From contig JALJCS010000052.1 in NCBI GenBank assembly GCA_023055355.1, positions 2,621,501-2,685,500 on the forward strand: a stretch of DNA of 64,000 nucleotides, in the 5' to 3' direction. Source of the DNA: Agelaius tricolor (Eukaryota > Chordata > Aves > Passeriformes > Icteridae). The notes below the pieces were generated by a model. The model did no database searches, was not told the DNA's origin, and worked only from the letters and a program-made list of their open reading frames with translations. A program made the translations under genes and the position numbers. Below are positions 1-8,755 of this stretch, in pieces (position 1 is the first letter of the stretch; the number at the start of each line of letters is the position of its first letter).

Positions 1-785
1 CCTCCTTACCAGCACCTCGCTGAACTTTGACAGCTGCCCCTTCTTCACCAGCTGCTTCAGCTTCCTCCTCTTCAGGAACTTGGCCACACCAAGCAGCGTT
101 TCCCGAGAGGCCTGCAGGGCACCAGACACCCACAGATGGCCCCACGGGCCAAGGCACAGGACCCACATCCCTGTGCCAAGGCCTGCACCAGGCTGCACTC
201 CTGGAGGTGCCAGGGCAGGAGGCAGCCCAGCCCCCTCCCCAAGATCCACCAGCATCACACAAAACCTCACCTTTGCCACACACCGCTTCTCATCATGGCA
301 CTGGAAGAAGAGTGGAAGGAGGCTTTGGCTCAAAACCTTCGCAAGGGGCTTTCTTCCCTCCTCCACTACCGACTCCATCACCCTGAAGAAGAGCTCAAGG
401 GAGAGCACTTGCACATAGCTGTTGTCCTGGAGGAATGCAAGAGGATCAGGCCTTTACACCAAATACTCCACGCTCACCTGGCCAAAGTTTCTGGGCAGCA
501 GCCAGTGCCCGCAGCTGGGCACACAGAGCCTTACGTGGTCAAAGAGCAGCAGCAGTGCCTCAGCCAGCTTGGGGGCAGTGGAGCTGGATACCAGCATGTC
601 TGCCTGGAGCACATTTGTCAACACATGCATGGACATGCTGACCACCTTTCCATCGGCCTCAGCCAGCAGCTCCAGAAGGCTCTCAGAAAGGCTGCACATT
701 CTCCTGGCCTGCGTGGAACACAAGGCTGCGCTGCAAAGCCATGGACGGCTGCACCGCCAACACCGCCCTGGCACTGCAAGCCCAC

Positions 786-844
<59 letters not shown>

Positions 845-3800
845 AGGGCCCACAGGCCAAAGGCCTGAGCCAAAGCACTGGGGCAGCTGAGGCAGGAGAG
901 CTGGGAGCAGCTGCCTCAGCTCCTGAAGCCCTGCACGCCCAAGGGGCTGCTTTGCACAGCGCAGCTTCAGCCGCAGCCCCCTTCTCACCATCCAGGGCTC
1001 CCTGCTGAGCACCACCAGGCCTCTGAGCGCCAGGCGCCGCCGCTCCCTGCACTCCATCTGCAGGCAACTTGACATCATCTTCACAACAGTGCCAGCACAT
1101 TTCCTCAAGTGCAGGCACTCGAGGACCTGAAAGGCACGGGGCAGTGACAGGGGAACCATCCAGCAGGAGCCCAGAACCCCACAGGGCCGGGCCCAGGCAG
1201 CAGCACAGGGCGTGGCCACTGGCCCAGGCAGCTGTGGCTCTGAGAGGCCAGAGAGCTGCGAGGCAGCTCAGCCAGGCACTGCTGGCCACCAGGCTCACCT
1301 CCACAAGGAATGCCAGCAAGGGCAGATCCCAGCTTGGCTTTTCACTGCTGAGCAGCAGGAGAAGGCGATATGCCACATGCGAACACAGTGGGCTCAAGTC
1401 ATAACGCATCTCCCTGGCAGGGGGAACAAAGGCACCGAGAGCCTGAGGTGGGGGACAAACCTCTCCCAGAACTGACTCACAGAGGCCTGCTCTTTCCCCA
1501 GCATCCCTGCAGGGGATGTGGCTGCTCTGGGAGGTGGCCCCTTCTGGGCACTCTCCTCTCCCAGGCTTTTTCAGCCTCCTTGGCCGTCCCTCAGTGACGA
1601 GCCTCTGTGGCCCATGACCACAGGGACTGCCTGGAGCACAGGGCACAAATGCCGGGGACAGCGGGGACAAGGGGGTCTCACCTGGCCAGCAGAGCCATGG
1701 CATAGTGCTGGCTGTCAGCACACAGCAGCGTCTCCCAGGCACACTTGCGCTCCATAGACATCACCACGTGCTCACACCGCAGTCGGCAGAGCAGAACCTT
1801 CATGGCCTGCACTGCAAACCTGTGTGCAGAGCAAAGCCCAGGTCACACTAGGAGCGCTGGCGCTGGCCACAAGGGCATGGCAAGGACAGGAGGACTGGCA
1901 CCTGTTAAGCGTGATGGGAAGGCGCTGCTCCTCCTGGCACGCTCCCCAGAAGCTATCAACTTCCTCTGCTGGCGGCTGCTGCGTAGTGATGACAATATGG
2001 AAGAGCAGTGCCAGAAACAGTTGCTCAGAATAAGGGATCATGGCCTTGAGCAACCCGGGCACCTGCACAGTCACCAGAGCTGCCTGCAAAAGAAGCAGCC
2101 AGAGACAGCGCTCAGTGCCAAGGTGTCCATGGGGCAGGGCCCAAGGGCAGATGCAGGAGGAGCAGCGGGCCTGGTGTCCCCTGAGCCTGCCCCTAGCCCA
2201 GCTTTCAGCCCAGTGACTCCGGCACTGAGAGCACTGAGAGCTACTGCAGAGGCCACCTGGCGGCCCTGAGCATGGGCCCAGAAACTCACAGCCAGGGCAA
2301 AAACGTCCCTGTCGTCCCCAGCAGAGGCGCATGCGCTGTGCAGTGGCCAATCCTCCATTACACAGAGCAGAGTTGGCAGCACTTTCTGCATTGTTACTCC
2401 TGACGAGCCAATGCTTCTCCATATCCTCGCAGCAGCTCTGTGGGATCAGATCTCTGTGTCAGGGGCATCTCAGTCACAGTACCGTGCCCTGTGCAGCTGT
2501 GCGAGTGCAGGTGAAAGAGCCCCGGTGCCCTGGGGGGGCAGGGGGGAGCATTGGCAGCAGGCTCGGGAAACAGAGGGGCCCGAGGCTCCTGGACCTCTCT
2601 GCCTGTCCGGCAGACCCCATAGCACAGGCTGCGCAGGGCCACGGGCCCTAAAGGCTGCTGAGCCCTGAGCTCTCCAGGCACGTGGGCCCCGTACCTGTCA
2701 CATGTTGGGGCACAGCGCAGGAGGGTCAGCACCACGTCGGCAGGGTGCTCTTCAGCCAGCCTCGCAATGTGGCTGTGCAGCCTGGCATCCACAGTGCCAT
2801 GGGACAGTAGAGTCTGGTGGATGTTTCTTACCATGGCCGGCACCTGGAGGAGGCATGGGGGAGATTTGGAGTGCTGTCCAAGGGAGCAACTTGCCCAGCT
2901 TCCCCCAAGAAGTGCTTCCCTTCCCGCCACACTCTGCTGGCCTCAAAGGCTGAGGGGCCCAGGGACCATGGCTTGAGGGGACACACCATCCTGGCAGGCC
3001 TCCAGGCCCGGCCCCAGGCTGCTTACCTGCTCCTGAGAAGGAGCAGCACTGTCCTCCAAAAGATCCCTAGTGGGAGAATGAATCCCAGTGAGAGTGGGCC
3101 CGCTGCCAGTATTTGAGATGTCCTCGGTCTCGGCGGTGTTGCTGTTCGTCACGGCCACATCCTCACTCGCTGCCTCGTCTGCCTTTGCCCTGTCCTCGTT
3201 CGTTGCAGCCTCAGAGTCTGCTGAGCGCTCAGCCCAATCTGGGTTGACATCAGGCTCTGCCTGGACCTCGGTCAGCCCCGAGGCAGGCTGGGCTGTGCCC
3301 TCAGCTGCTGTGGGGCCCACCTTTCTACGTCGTCGAATGCGCAGCAATTTCCCAAACATCTGCAGGAGAATAAAGGGCAGGGAAGCCAGGCATGCTCCGT
3401 GGCATGCTCCAAGCGTGCTGCTGGGCTCAGCAGGGACAGCAGGCCCAGCCCAGCCGGGGGTAACTGCAGGTACCTTCAGGGTTTTGCGCAAGCGGCCGCG
3501 GCCGGCTTCCTGCTCTTGTGTCTTCTCCAGGGCTGCACCTGGCAAAGAGCGAGCGCAGCCAGAGCTGAGGGGCTGCGGGAGAGGCCGGAGAACACAGCCC
3601 AGCCCTGCGCTCCCCAGGCAGGGAGAGCCCCGGCATGACCCAGGCGATGGAGCGCGGCCATTGTGGGCTGTCTGCTCTGCCCCTCGTCCATCCTGTCCAT
3701 GGGCATGTCCCCAGGGCATGGGATGGGATGGCATGGGGCCGTGCTGGCTGTAGCCATCAGCCCTATGGCCCAGCTCTGCTACTCACCATCCTGCAGCGTC

Positions 3801-3904
3801 TGGATCTGCTCCGGGTCTTCAGGCTCTTGTGCTGGGGCGGCTCCAGGCCTTCTCTTTTTTTCCCCCCTGAACACTTTCAACAAGCTGGGCAATCTGGCTG
3901 CCAT
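1..3904 (-). CDS. MROH-like gene, copy 1 (exons 1-12, 3' end outside window)
   Basis: A HEAT-repeat protein of the maestro (MROH) family; the molecular role is not established. Exons in order: 3787-3904, 3474-3538, 3027-3359, 2695-2843, 2290-2437, 1902-2083, 1682-1819, 1299-1413, 989-1126, 535-708, 271-426 and 10-111. Bases 1-9 are the donor side of intron 12, and exons 13-15 lie to the left. The start ATG at 3904-3902 has G at -3 and G at +4. All introns seen are GT-AG and the phases join without a stop. Family-typical stretches include HPADVVLTLLRCAPTCDR (exon 4), VMEDWPLHS (exon 5) and CRERRRLALRGLVVLS (exon 9). Copy-specific residues: four arginines at 70-73, Cys247 and Ala478. Intron 9 carries 19 CTG repeats. 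Confidence 0.88.
787..843. repeat. (CTG)19 microsatellite, intron 9 of copy 1
   Basis: Nineteen uninterrupted CTG units on the plus strand, read as CAG in the gene transcript. The tract ends 78 nt before the exon-10 acceptor, so it sits just upstream of the expected branch-point zone of intron 9 (709-988). Confidence 0.97.
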
Positions 3905-4133
3905 GCCAGAGTCTATTCTTGAGGGTGCCTTCAAGAGAGATGCCTCAGGATATCACCAAGTCAACAACTGCGCTTGTGCCTTCAAGGCACCTGTGACAGA
4001 CAAGCCTCAGGAAGGCTGCAGGACAGCAAGTCCTGCACTGTGGTCTTGAGGGCTCCTGCCACAATGACAGGAGACTCCTCCTAAGCCATTCAGGTGACCA
4101 AATCCCACCGTCTGGACCTGATGGCGCTGGCCG

Positions 4134-4496
4134 CAGGAATGGCAGACGCCTCGGAAAAGCTCCGAGTCACAGAGTCCCGCAGGCTGGCCTCGAGCTCAGC
4201 TGCGGGAATGACGCTGCGGAAAAGCTCCGGCTGAGACGGGAAGGAGCGAGCTGTGCGGGGGCTCCTCACGGCACCGCTCTGTCCCCTTCTGTCCCGTCGC
4301 CTGTTCCGAGCACCCGGGCAAGCTTCTATTTCCCACGTGTCACAAAGGGCCCTTGGTCACCGGCTTCCATTCCATGCAACGCCGACCCTGCTGCAGCGTG
4401 CCAGCCAGGGCCCTTGCACACACTGCCGCCTGCCCCGGGGCCGCCCCCAGCCCGGCCAAAGTGGCCCAGGCTGGAAGCAATCCCTGCGCCCACGTG
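4134..4496 (-). promoter_or_regulatory. Candidate proximal promoter of copy 1 (repeated in each unit)
   Basis: GC-rich DNA 230-590 bp upstream of the copy-1 start codon. It contains two CACGTG boxes (4334-4339 and 4491-4496) of the type bound by bHLH factors such as USF, MYC or CLOCK. It also has two copies of CGGAAAAGCTCCG (within 4151-4165 and 4216-4230) inside a degenerate duplication of about 65 bp. There is no clear TATA box on the gene strand near the start. The call is inferred from position and motif content only. Confidence 0.4.
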
Positions 4497-5130
4497 TCTC
4501 AGGCAGCCCCACAGGATCTCTTGCAACTGCTCCAAACATCAGCAAATGCTGCCCTGCTCTGTGGGCTCGGGCCAGTTCAGAATCCTCACTTCAGGAAAGC
4601 TTTACTTCCCATTGCTCAACTCAAGCACTTGCAAAAGTTGCAAACTTCTCCAATGAATAGCCACGAGAATGGGAATGCTTTGGAAGTTTCTTCCCTTCTC
4701 AAAGCAGCAACTCCTTTGCCTTAACATCATCCACTGCAAGTCACTTGACCAAACATAACACTACACAGAGCCAAAAAGAAGGCCATTCTTTGATTGGCAA
4801 GTGCTTTTCCAAGAAGGGATGATCATCTCCTCATTCTCTTAAAGGAATAAAAGCTCTCAAGAAATGAAAGACCACTCAGCGTTACAAGAGTAACCCAAAC
4901 AAATGAGTAGATGGCAAAAGGGCTAATCCTCCCCCAGTACAGATATCTAAGTGGCCAAGAAAGTACAGCTCTCCCCTCTTGTTCCCTGCAGGAGAAACAG
5001 GACCAGGAAAAGAAATAGTCACAGAGATTTTTTTCTGCCCTCCAGAACCAAAGCTGTGCCAAAGCACAGATGCTGCCTTCAAAGGGACTCAAATTCAAGC
5101 CCAGACCTCTCACCTTCCAGAAAACTCCTT

Positions 5131-5159
5131 CCCCAAAACCCACCCCCCCAAACACCCCC
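5131..5159 (-). other. G-quadruplex motif on the gene strand
   Basis: The minus strand has G runs of 5, 7, 3 and 4 with loops of 5, 1 and 4 nt, fitting the usual four-run quadruplex pattern. It lies about 1.2 kb upstream of the copy-1 start codon, with equivalents in all spacers. Confidence 0.7.
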
Positions 5160-5908
5160 ACAGAAGCCCTCAACACCCTGCCAGGACCCCCAGCTCTGCC
5201 CGTCCCTCCGCAGAGCTTTCCCAGCCTCCAGCAGGGCCCCTGCTTCCCTGCACCTGCCGTGGGATGGCACTCAGGAGGATCTGCTCCAAGGCCTTCCCTG
5301 GCTTGGAGCAAAGCCAGCCTGCCAGGCCTATGGTTCCTGGGTCATCCTTGCCAGCCAGCCTTCCCGTGCACGGCTCTTCCATGGGCACATCTGCGCTCAG
5401 CTCGCACTTCTCCACTCTGGCAGGCCTGCTGGGAAAGGATCCAGAGCAGCCTGGCAAGCTCTTTCTCCAGCTCCTTCTTCACTCTTGGGGGAGCTAGAAC
5501 ATCCCACAGGAAAGACACTGCTGCCACAAGAACTGGGTGGCATCGGGCAGCTCTGGGGAGACCCCTCAGCACTGCTGTATCCTGAGGGAACGCTGCTGGC
5601 CATCTCCTGTGCGTATCCGCAAAAGCTTCAAATCAGCTGCCTCAGCTTCCAGGGCCTCTCTTGGCCAGCATCCTGATGTGGATGCAGGGCTGCTGCCAGG
5701 CACCGCTGGCACCCAGCAGGACAGGACCGGCTGTCTCGTGTCCACGCAGCAGCCCTGACACACAGCCAGGGCCATGCCGAAAGCAGACAAACGCTCCCGG
5801 CTCAGCAGAGAGGAGCAAGGAGCACCGGGCTGCTCTCAGCCTATCGCAGCATGCTGCTCCAGTGGGAGGGGCAGGCCGGCCACCCACATGCAGGCCATGC
5901 CCTGCGTC

Positions 5909-5933
5909 AAAAGGACGGGCATTTTGTCCTTTT
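5909..5933. repeat. Perfect 8-bp inverted repeat with 9-nt loop
   Basis: AAAAGGAC, a 9-nt loop, then GTCCTTTT. It is 67 bp from the 11-bp hairpin and present in every spacer. Confidence 0.8.
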
Positions 5934-6000
5934 CATCCCTCCAGCCCAGAACCAGGCCTGACATCTCCTCCTCTGGAATGGAGCTTTTCCCGTTACAACG

Positions 6001-6031
6001 TCATCTCACGCTTGGCCAGTGCGTGAGATGA
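6001..6031. repeat. Perfect 11-bp inverted repeat with 9-nt loop
   Basis: TCATCTCACGC, then TTGGCCAGT, then GCGTGAGATGA. It is intact in all eight spacers (13912, 21799, 29730, 37653, 45555, 53498 and 61417 are the other starts). Each arm contains the GCGTG core recognised by AHR/ARNT-type factors. It lies about 460 bp beyond the polyadenylation signal of copy 2, between genes. Confidence 0.85.
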
Positions 6032-6488
6032 GGCTGCAATGACTTGTGATACTCCCTCCATGCCAAGCACAGCTCCATTGTGGCACAGCTTCCCATCCAT
6101 TGACCAGTCCATTGTTTCCCTCAAGGGTCAAATTCCCACCAGTTAAACCATAAGGTTTCCTTCATTGTCTGTTCTTCATTATCTTGTTGACACGCACAAC
6201 AGCGTGTGTCCAAATATGGCAGGGCCTTTGACACCACTTTGGTCCTGACACACAGGCTCCTTGTGCCACTGCTGGCCTCCAGTGTGCTCAGCAAGATCTG
6301 GAACTGCACAGTGCTCTGCAACTGCACCTTCAGCACAGGGACCTTTCCAGCCTGGCCTGCCCTTGTTCCTCTGGCTCTGTGCACAAAACACGGCGTGGCA
6401 GAGAACGGCAGCAGGGGCCTGTGTGTCCCAGGGCCCCGGATTTGCTTCACCTCCACAGGCATGCGGGCAAAGTGAAGAAGCCAAACTG

Positions 6489-6494
6489 TTTATT
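6489..6494 (-). terminator. AATAAA polyadenylation signal, copy 2
   Basis: AATAAA on the minus strand, 129 nt past the stop codon at 6623, placing the 3' end of the transcript near 6465-6480. It is the only canonical signal close downstream of the stop. Confidence 0.75.
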
Positions 6495-6622
6495 CACGGA
6501 AGGCCAAGCAAAGGGAGGAGTGGTGAGGGAAGAAAGGGGACGGGCAGGGTCTGAGGGCTGGGGAGGCACGCAGTTGTCAACAGGCAGGGAGAAGGCAGGA
6601 GCTATGGCAACTTCCCACAGGC

Positions 6623-8708
6623 TCAGCTGTGCCAATCATCAGCTGTGCCTGAAGCTCCAGCTGGTCTCTCCTGGTCTCTTCTGGTCTCTCCAGGTGATCT
6701 CCTCTTCCATGGTGTCTTCAGGCCTTTTAGCAGCAATGGTTCTTCTGAGCCGCCAGATAAACGGAGTTCTGCAGATCTCTCCATGATTCTCTGCTGAAGC
6801 GCTATGTTCCTTTGGGAAGGGCTGTCATCTCTTCTCAGGCCTTGAAGGGCTGCAAGAGACATGAGCAGAGCCACGGTCAGAGCCTGGATCTGCAGGTAGC
6901 CAAGGAGGCCTTCCTGCCAGGGCCATAGCTCCTAACTCTGGCCATGGACAGGAGGCAGCAGGAGACAATGAGATGGCTTAGAAGGTGCTGGCCACCAATC
7001 TCCCCTGCGCGTCTCCCTGAGATCTCTCTGTGCTTGTCCACACAGGGAGCGAAGCCTGCCGCAGCCAGGCCAGGATTTGCAGTTCCCCCAGCGGCAGCCC
7101 CCGCTGTCAGCCCGCTGCCCGCACTCACCCTCATTGAGGAGCTGGAGCTCTTCCTTGCGGCCCCTCATGACCATCCCGGCCATCCCTGCCAAAACAGAGC
7201 CTGTCACGGCCCCAGCGGCGCAGCTCCCTGCCAGCGCCGCTGCCGGCGCCGCGGCCACACGGGCTGCTGGCCCGGCAGGGCTCAGCCCGCACCCTTGCCG
7301 CACGCTGCCGCCCCAGAGCGCGGCTGCCAGAGGGCGGCAGCAGCCCCCAGCCCGGCCGGGGCTCCACGGCGCCGGGCCCGGCCGGCGCTGCCGGGGCAGC
7401 AGGCGGGGCCGGGGCCGAGCTGCGGCGGCCCGGGGAGGGAGCCCGGGCTCGGCACTCACCGATGATCCTGACGGCCGCCTCTCGCAGGGGCTCCTGTGGG
7501 CTCTGCAGGTAGCGCAGGGCCCCGCGCAGGTGCTCGGCCGCTCGGCTCCTGTCCTCTGCCAGCTGCAGAGAGCGGCAGGAGGGAAGCGTTGGCGCGGGCT
7601 CAGCCCCTGGGCCGGGCGCTGCCTGCGCCCAGCCCCGGCCTCCCCTGCCCGCACCGCCCTGAGGCGTGGCCACAGCAGCCGCTGGCCAAGGGCTCCCGAG
7701 GGGAGGGGGCAGAGGGACGGCTGCTGCCCGGGGAGCCGCCGTGCCGCCCCGCAGCCCTGCCGGGCCGGGGCTCCATGGGCACCCGCCTCGGGCCCACGGG
7801 AGCCTGGAGAAGAGCCCGCGCGGCCTCTGCCTGCAGCAGCGGCCAGGGGCACAGCTGCCCGGCCCCGCACCCTGAGCACCGCCCTCAGGGGCCTTCTCCA
7901 GCCTCAGCCTGGGCCTTCCAGGCCCTCCTTACCAGCACCTCGCTGAACTTTGACAGCTGCCCCTTCTTCACCAGCTGCTTCAGCTTCCTCCTCTTCAGGA
8001 ACTTGGCCACACCAAGCAGCGTTTCCCGAGAGGCCTGCAGGGCACCAGACACCCACAGATGGCCCCACGGGCCAAGGCACAGGACCCACATCCCTGTGCC
8101 AAGGCCTGCACCAGGCTGCACTCCTGGAGGTGCCAGGGCAGGAGGCAGCCCAGCCCCCTCCCCAAGATCCACCAGCATCACACAAAACCTCACCTTTGCC
8201 ACACACCGCTTCTCATCATGGCACTGGAAGAAGAGTGGAAGGAGGCTTTGGCTCAAAACCTTCGCAAGGGGCTTTCTTCCCTCCTCCACTACCGACTCCA
8301 TCACCCTGAAGAAGAGCTCAAGGGAGAGCACTTGCACATAGCTGTTGTCCTGGAGGAATGCAAGAGGATCAGGCCTTTACACCAAATACTCCACGCTCAC
8401 CTGGCCAAAGTTTCTGGGCAGCAGCCAGTGCCCGCAGCTGGGCACACAGAGCCTTACGTGGTCAAAGAGCAGCAGCAGTGCCTCAGCCAGCTTGGGGGCA
8501 GTGGAGCTGGATACCAGCATGTCTGCCTGGAGCACATTTGTCAACACATGCATGGACATGCTGACCACCTTTCCATCGGCCTCACCCAGCAGCTCCAGAA
8601 GGCTCTCAGAAAGGCTGCACATTCTCCTGGCCTGCGTGGAACACAAGGCTGCGCTGCAAAGCCATGGACGGCTGCACCGCCAACACCGCCCTGGCACTGC
8701 AAGCCCAC

Positions 8709-8755
<47 letters not shown>

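Larger units (their letters stand above)
3905..6488. other. Intergenic spacer 1: promoter/5' leader of copy 1, 3' flank of copy 2
   Basis: No coding gene is recognised. From the copy-1 start outward it holds: a palindrome at 3976-3990; an 8-bp stem with 5-nt loop at 4017-4037; a degenerate direct duplication at 4134-4230, both halves containing CGGAAAAGCTCCG; and CACGTG boxes at 4334-4339 and 4491-4496. An AT-richer stretch covers about 4600-5050. A G-quadruplex motif on the minus strand lies at 5131-5159, and two perfect hairpins at 5909-5933 and 6001-6031. The start site of transcription cannot be placed, and a non-coding 5' exon here is possible. A 162-codon minus-strand open frame (4823-5311) resembles nothing I know. 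Confidence 0.7.

Noticed and set aside
454..873. Minus-strand polyglutamine protein ending in exon 10
   Set aside because: The glutamine frame joins exon 10 but has no ATG and no upstream exon in phase. The tract lies between a consensus donor (988-987) and acceptor (710-709), so it is intronic.
136..1008. Long plus-strand open frame (290 codons) with a polyleucine run, repeated in each unit
   Set aside because: It runs antisense across exons 9-11 and their introns. The GC-rich sequence has few stops, the polyleucine is just the CTG tract, and there is no splice or family support. Its recurrence only reflects the array.
4846..4851. AATAAA on the plus strand in the spacer
   Set aside because: No plus-strand gene ends upstream of it; a chance match in an AT-richer stretch.
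4823..5311. A 162-codon minus-strand open frame in the spacer, intact in eight units
   Set aside because: No recognisable domain. Units are so alike that an intact frame carries no evidence of selection, and the composition (Gly-, Phe- and Trp-rich) looks like translated non-coding DNA.
3905..6488. Transposable element (CR1 or LTR) filling the spacer
   Set aside because: I looked for terminal repeats, reverse-transcriptase motifs and target duplications and found none that I could support; an old fragment cannot be excluded without a repeat-library search.
7077..7946. Plus-strand 289-codon frame across the CpG-rich block
   Set aside because: Pro/Ala/Arg-rich composition typical of random GC-rich translation; it overlaps exons 12-14 in antisense and has no family similarity that I recognise.
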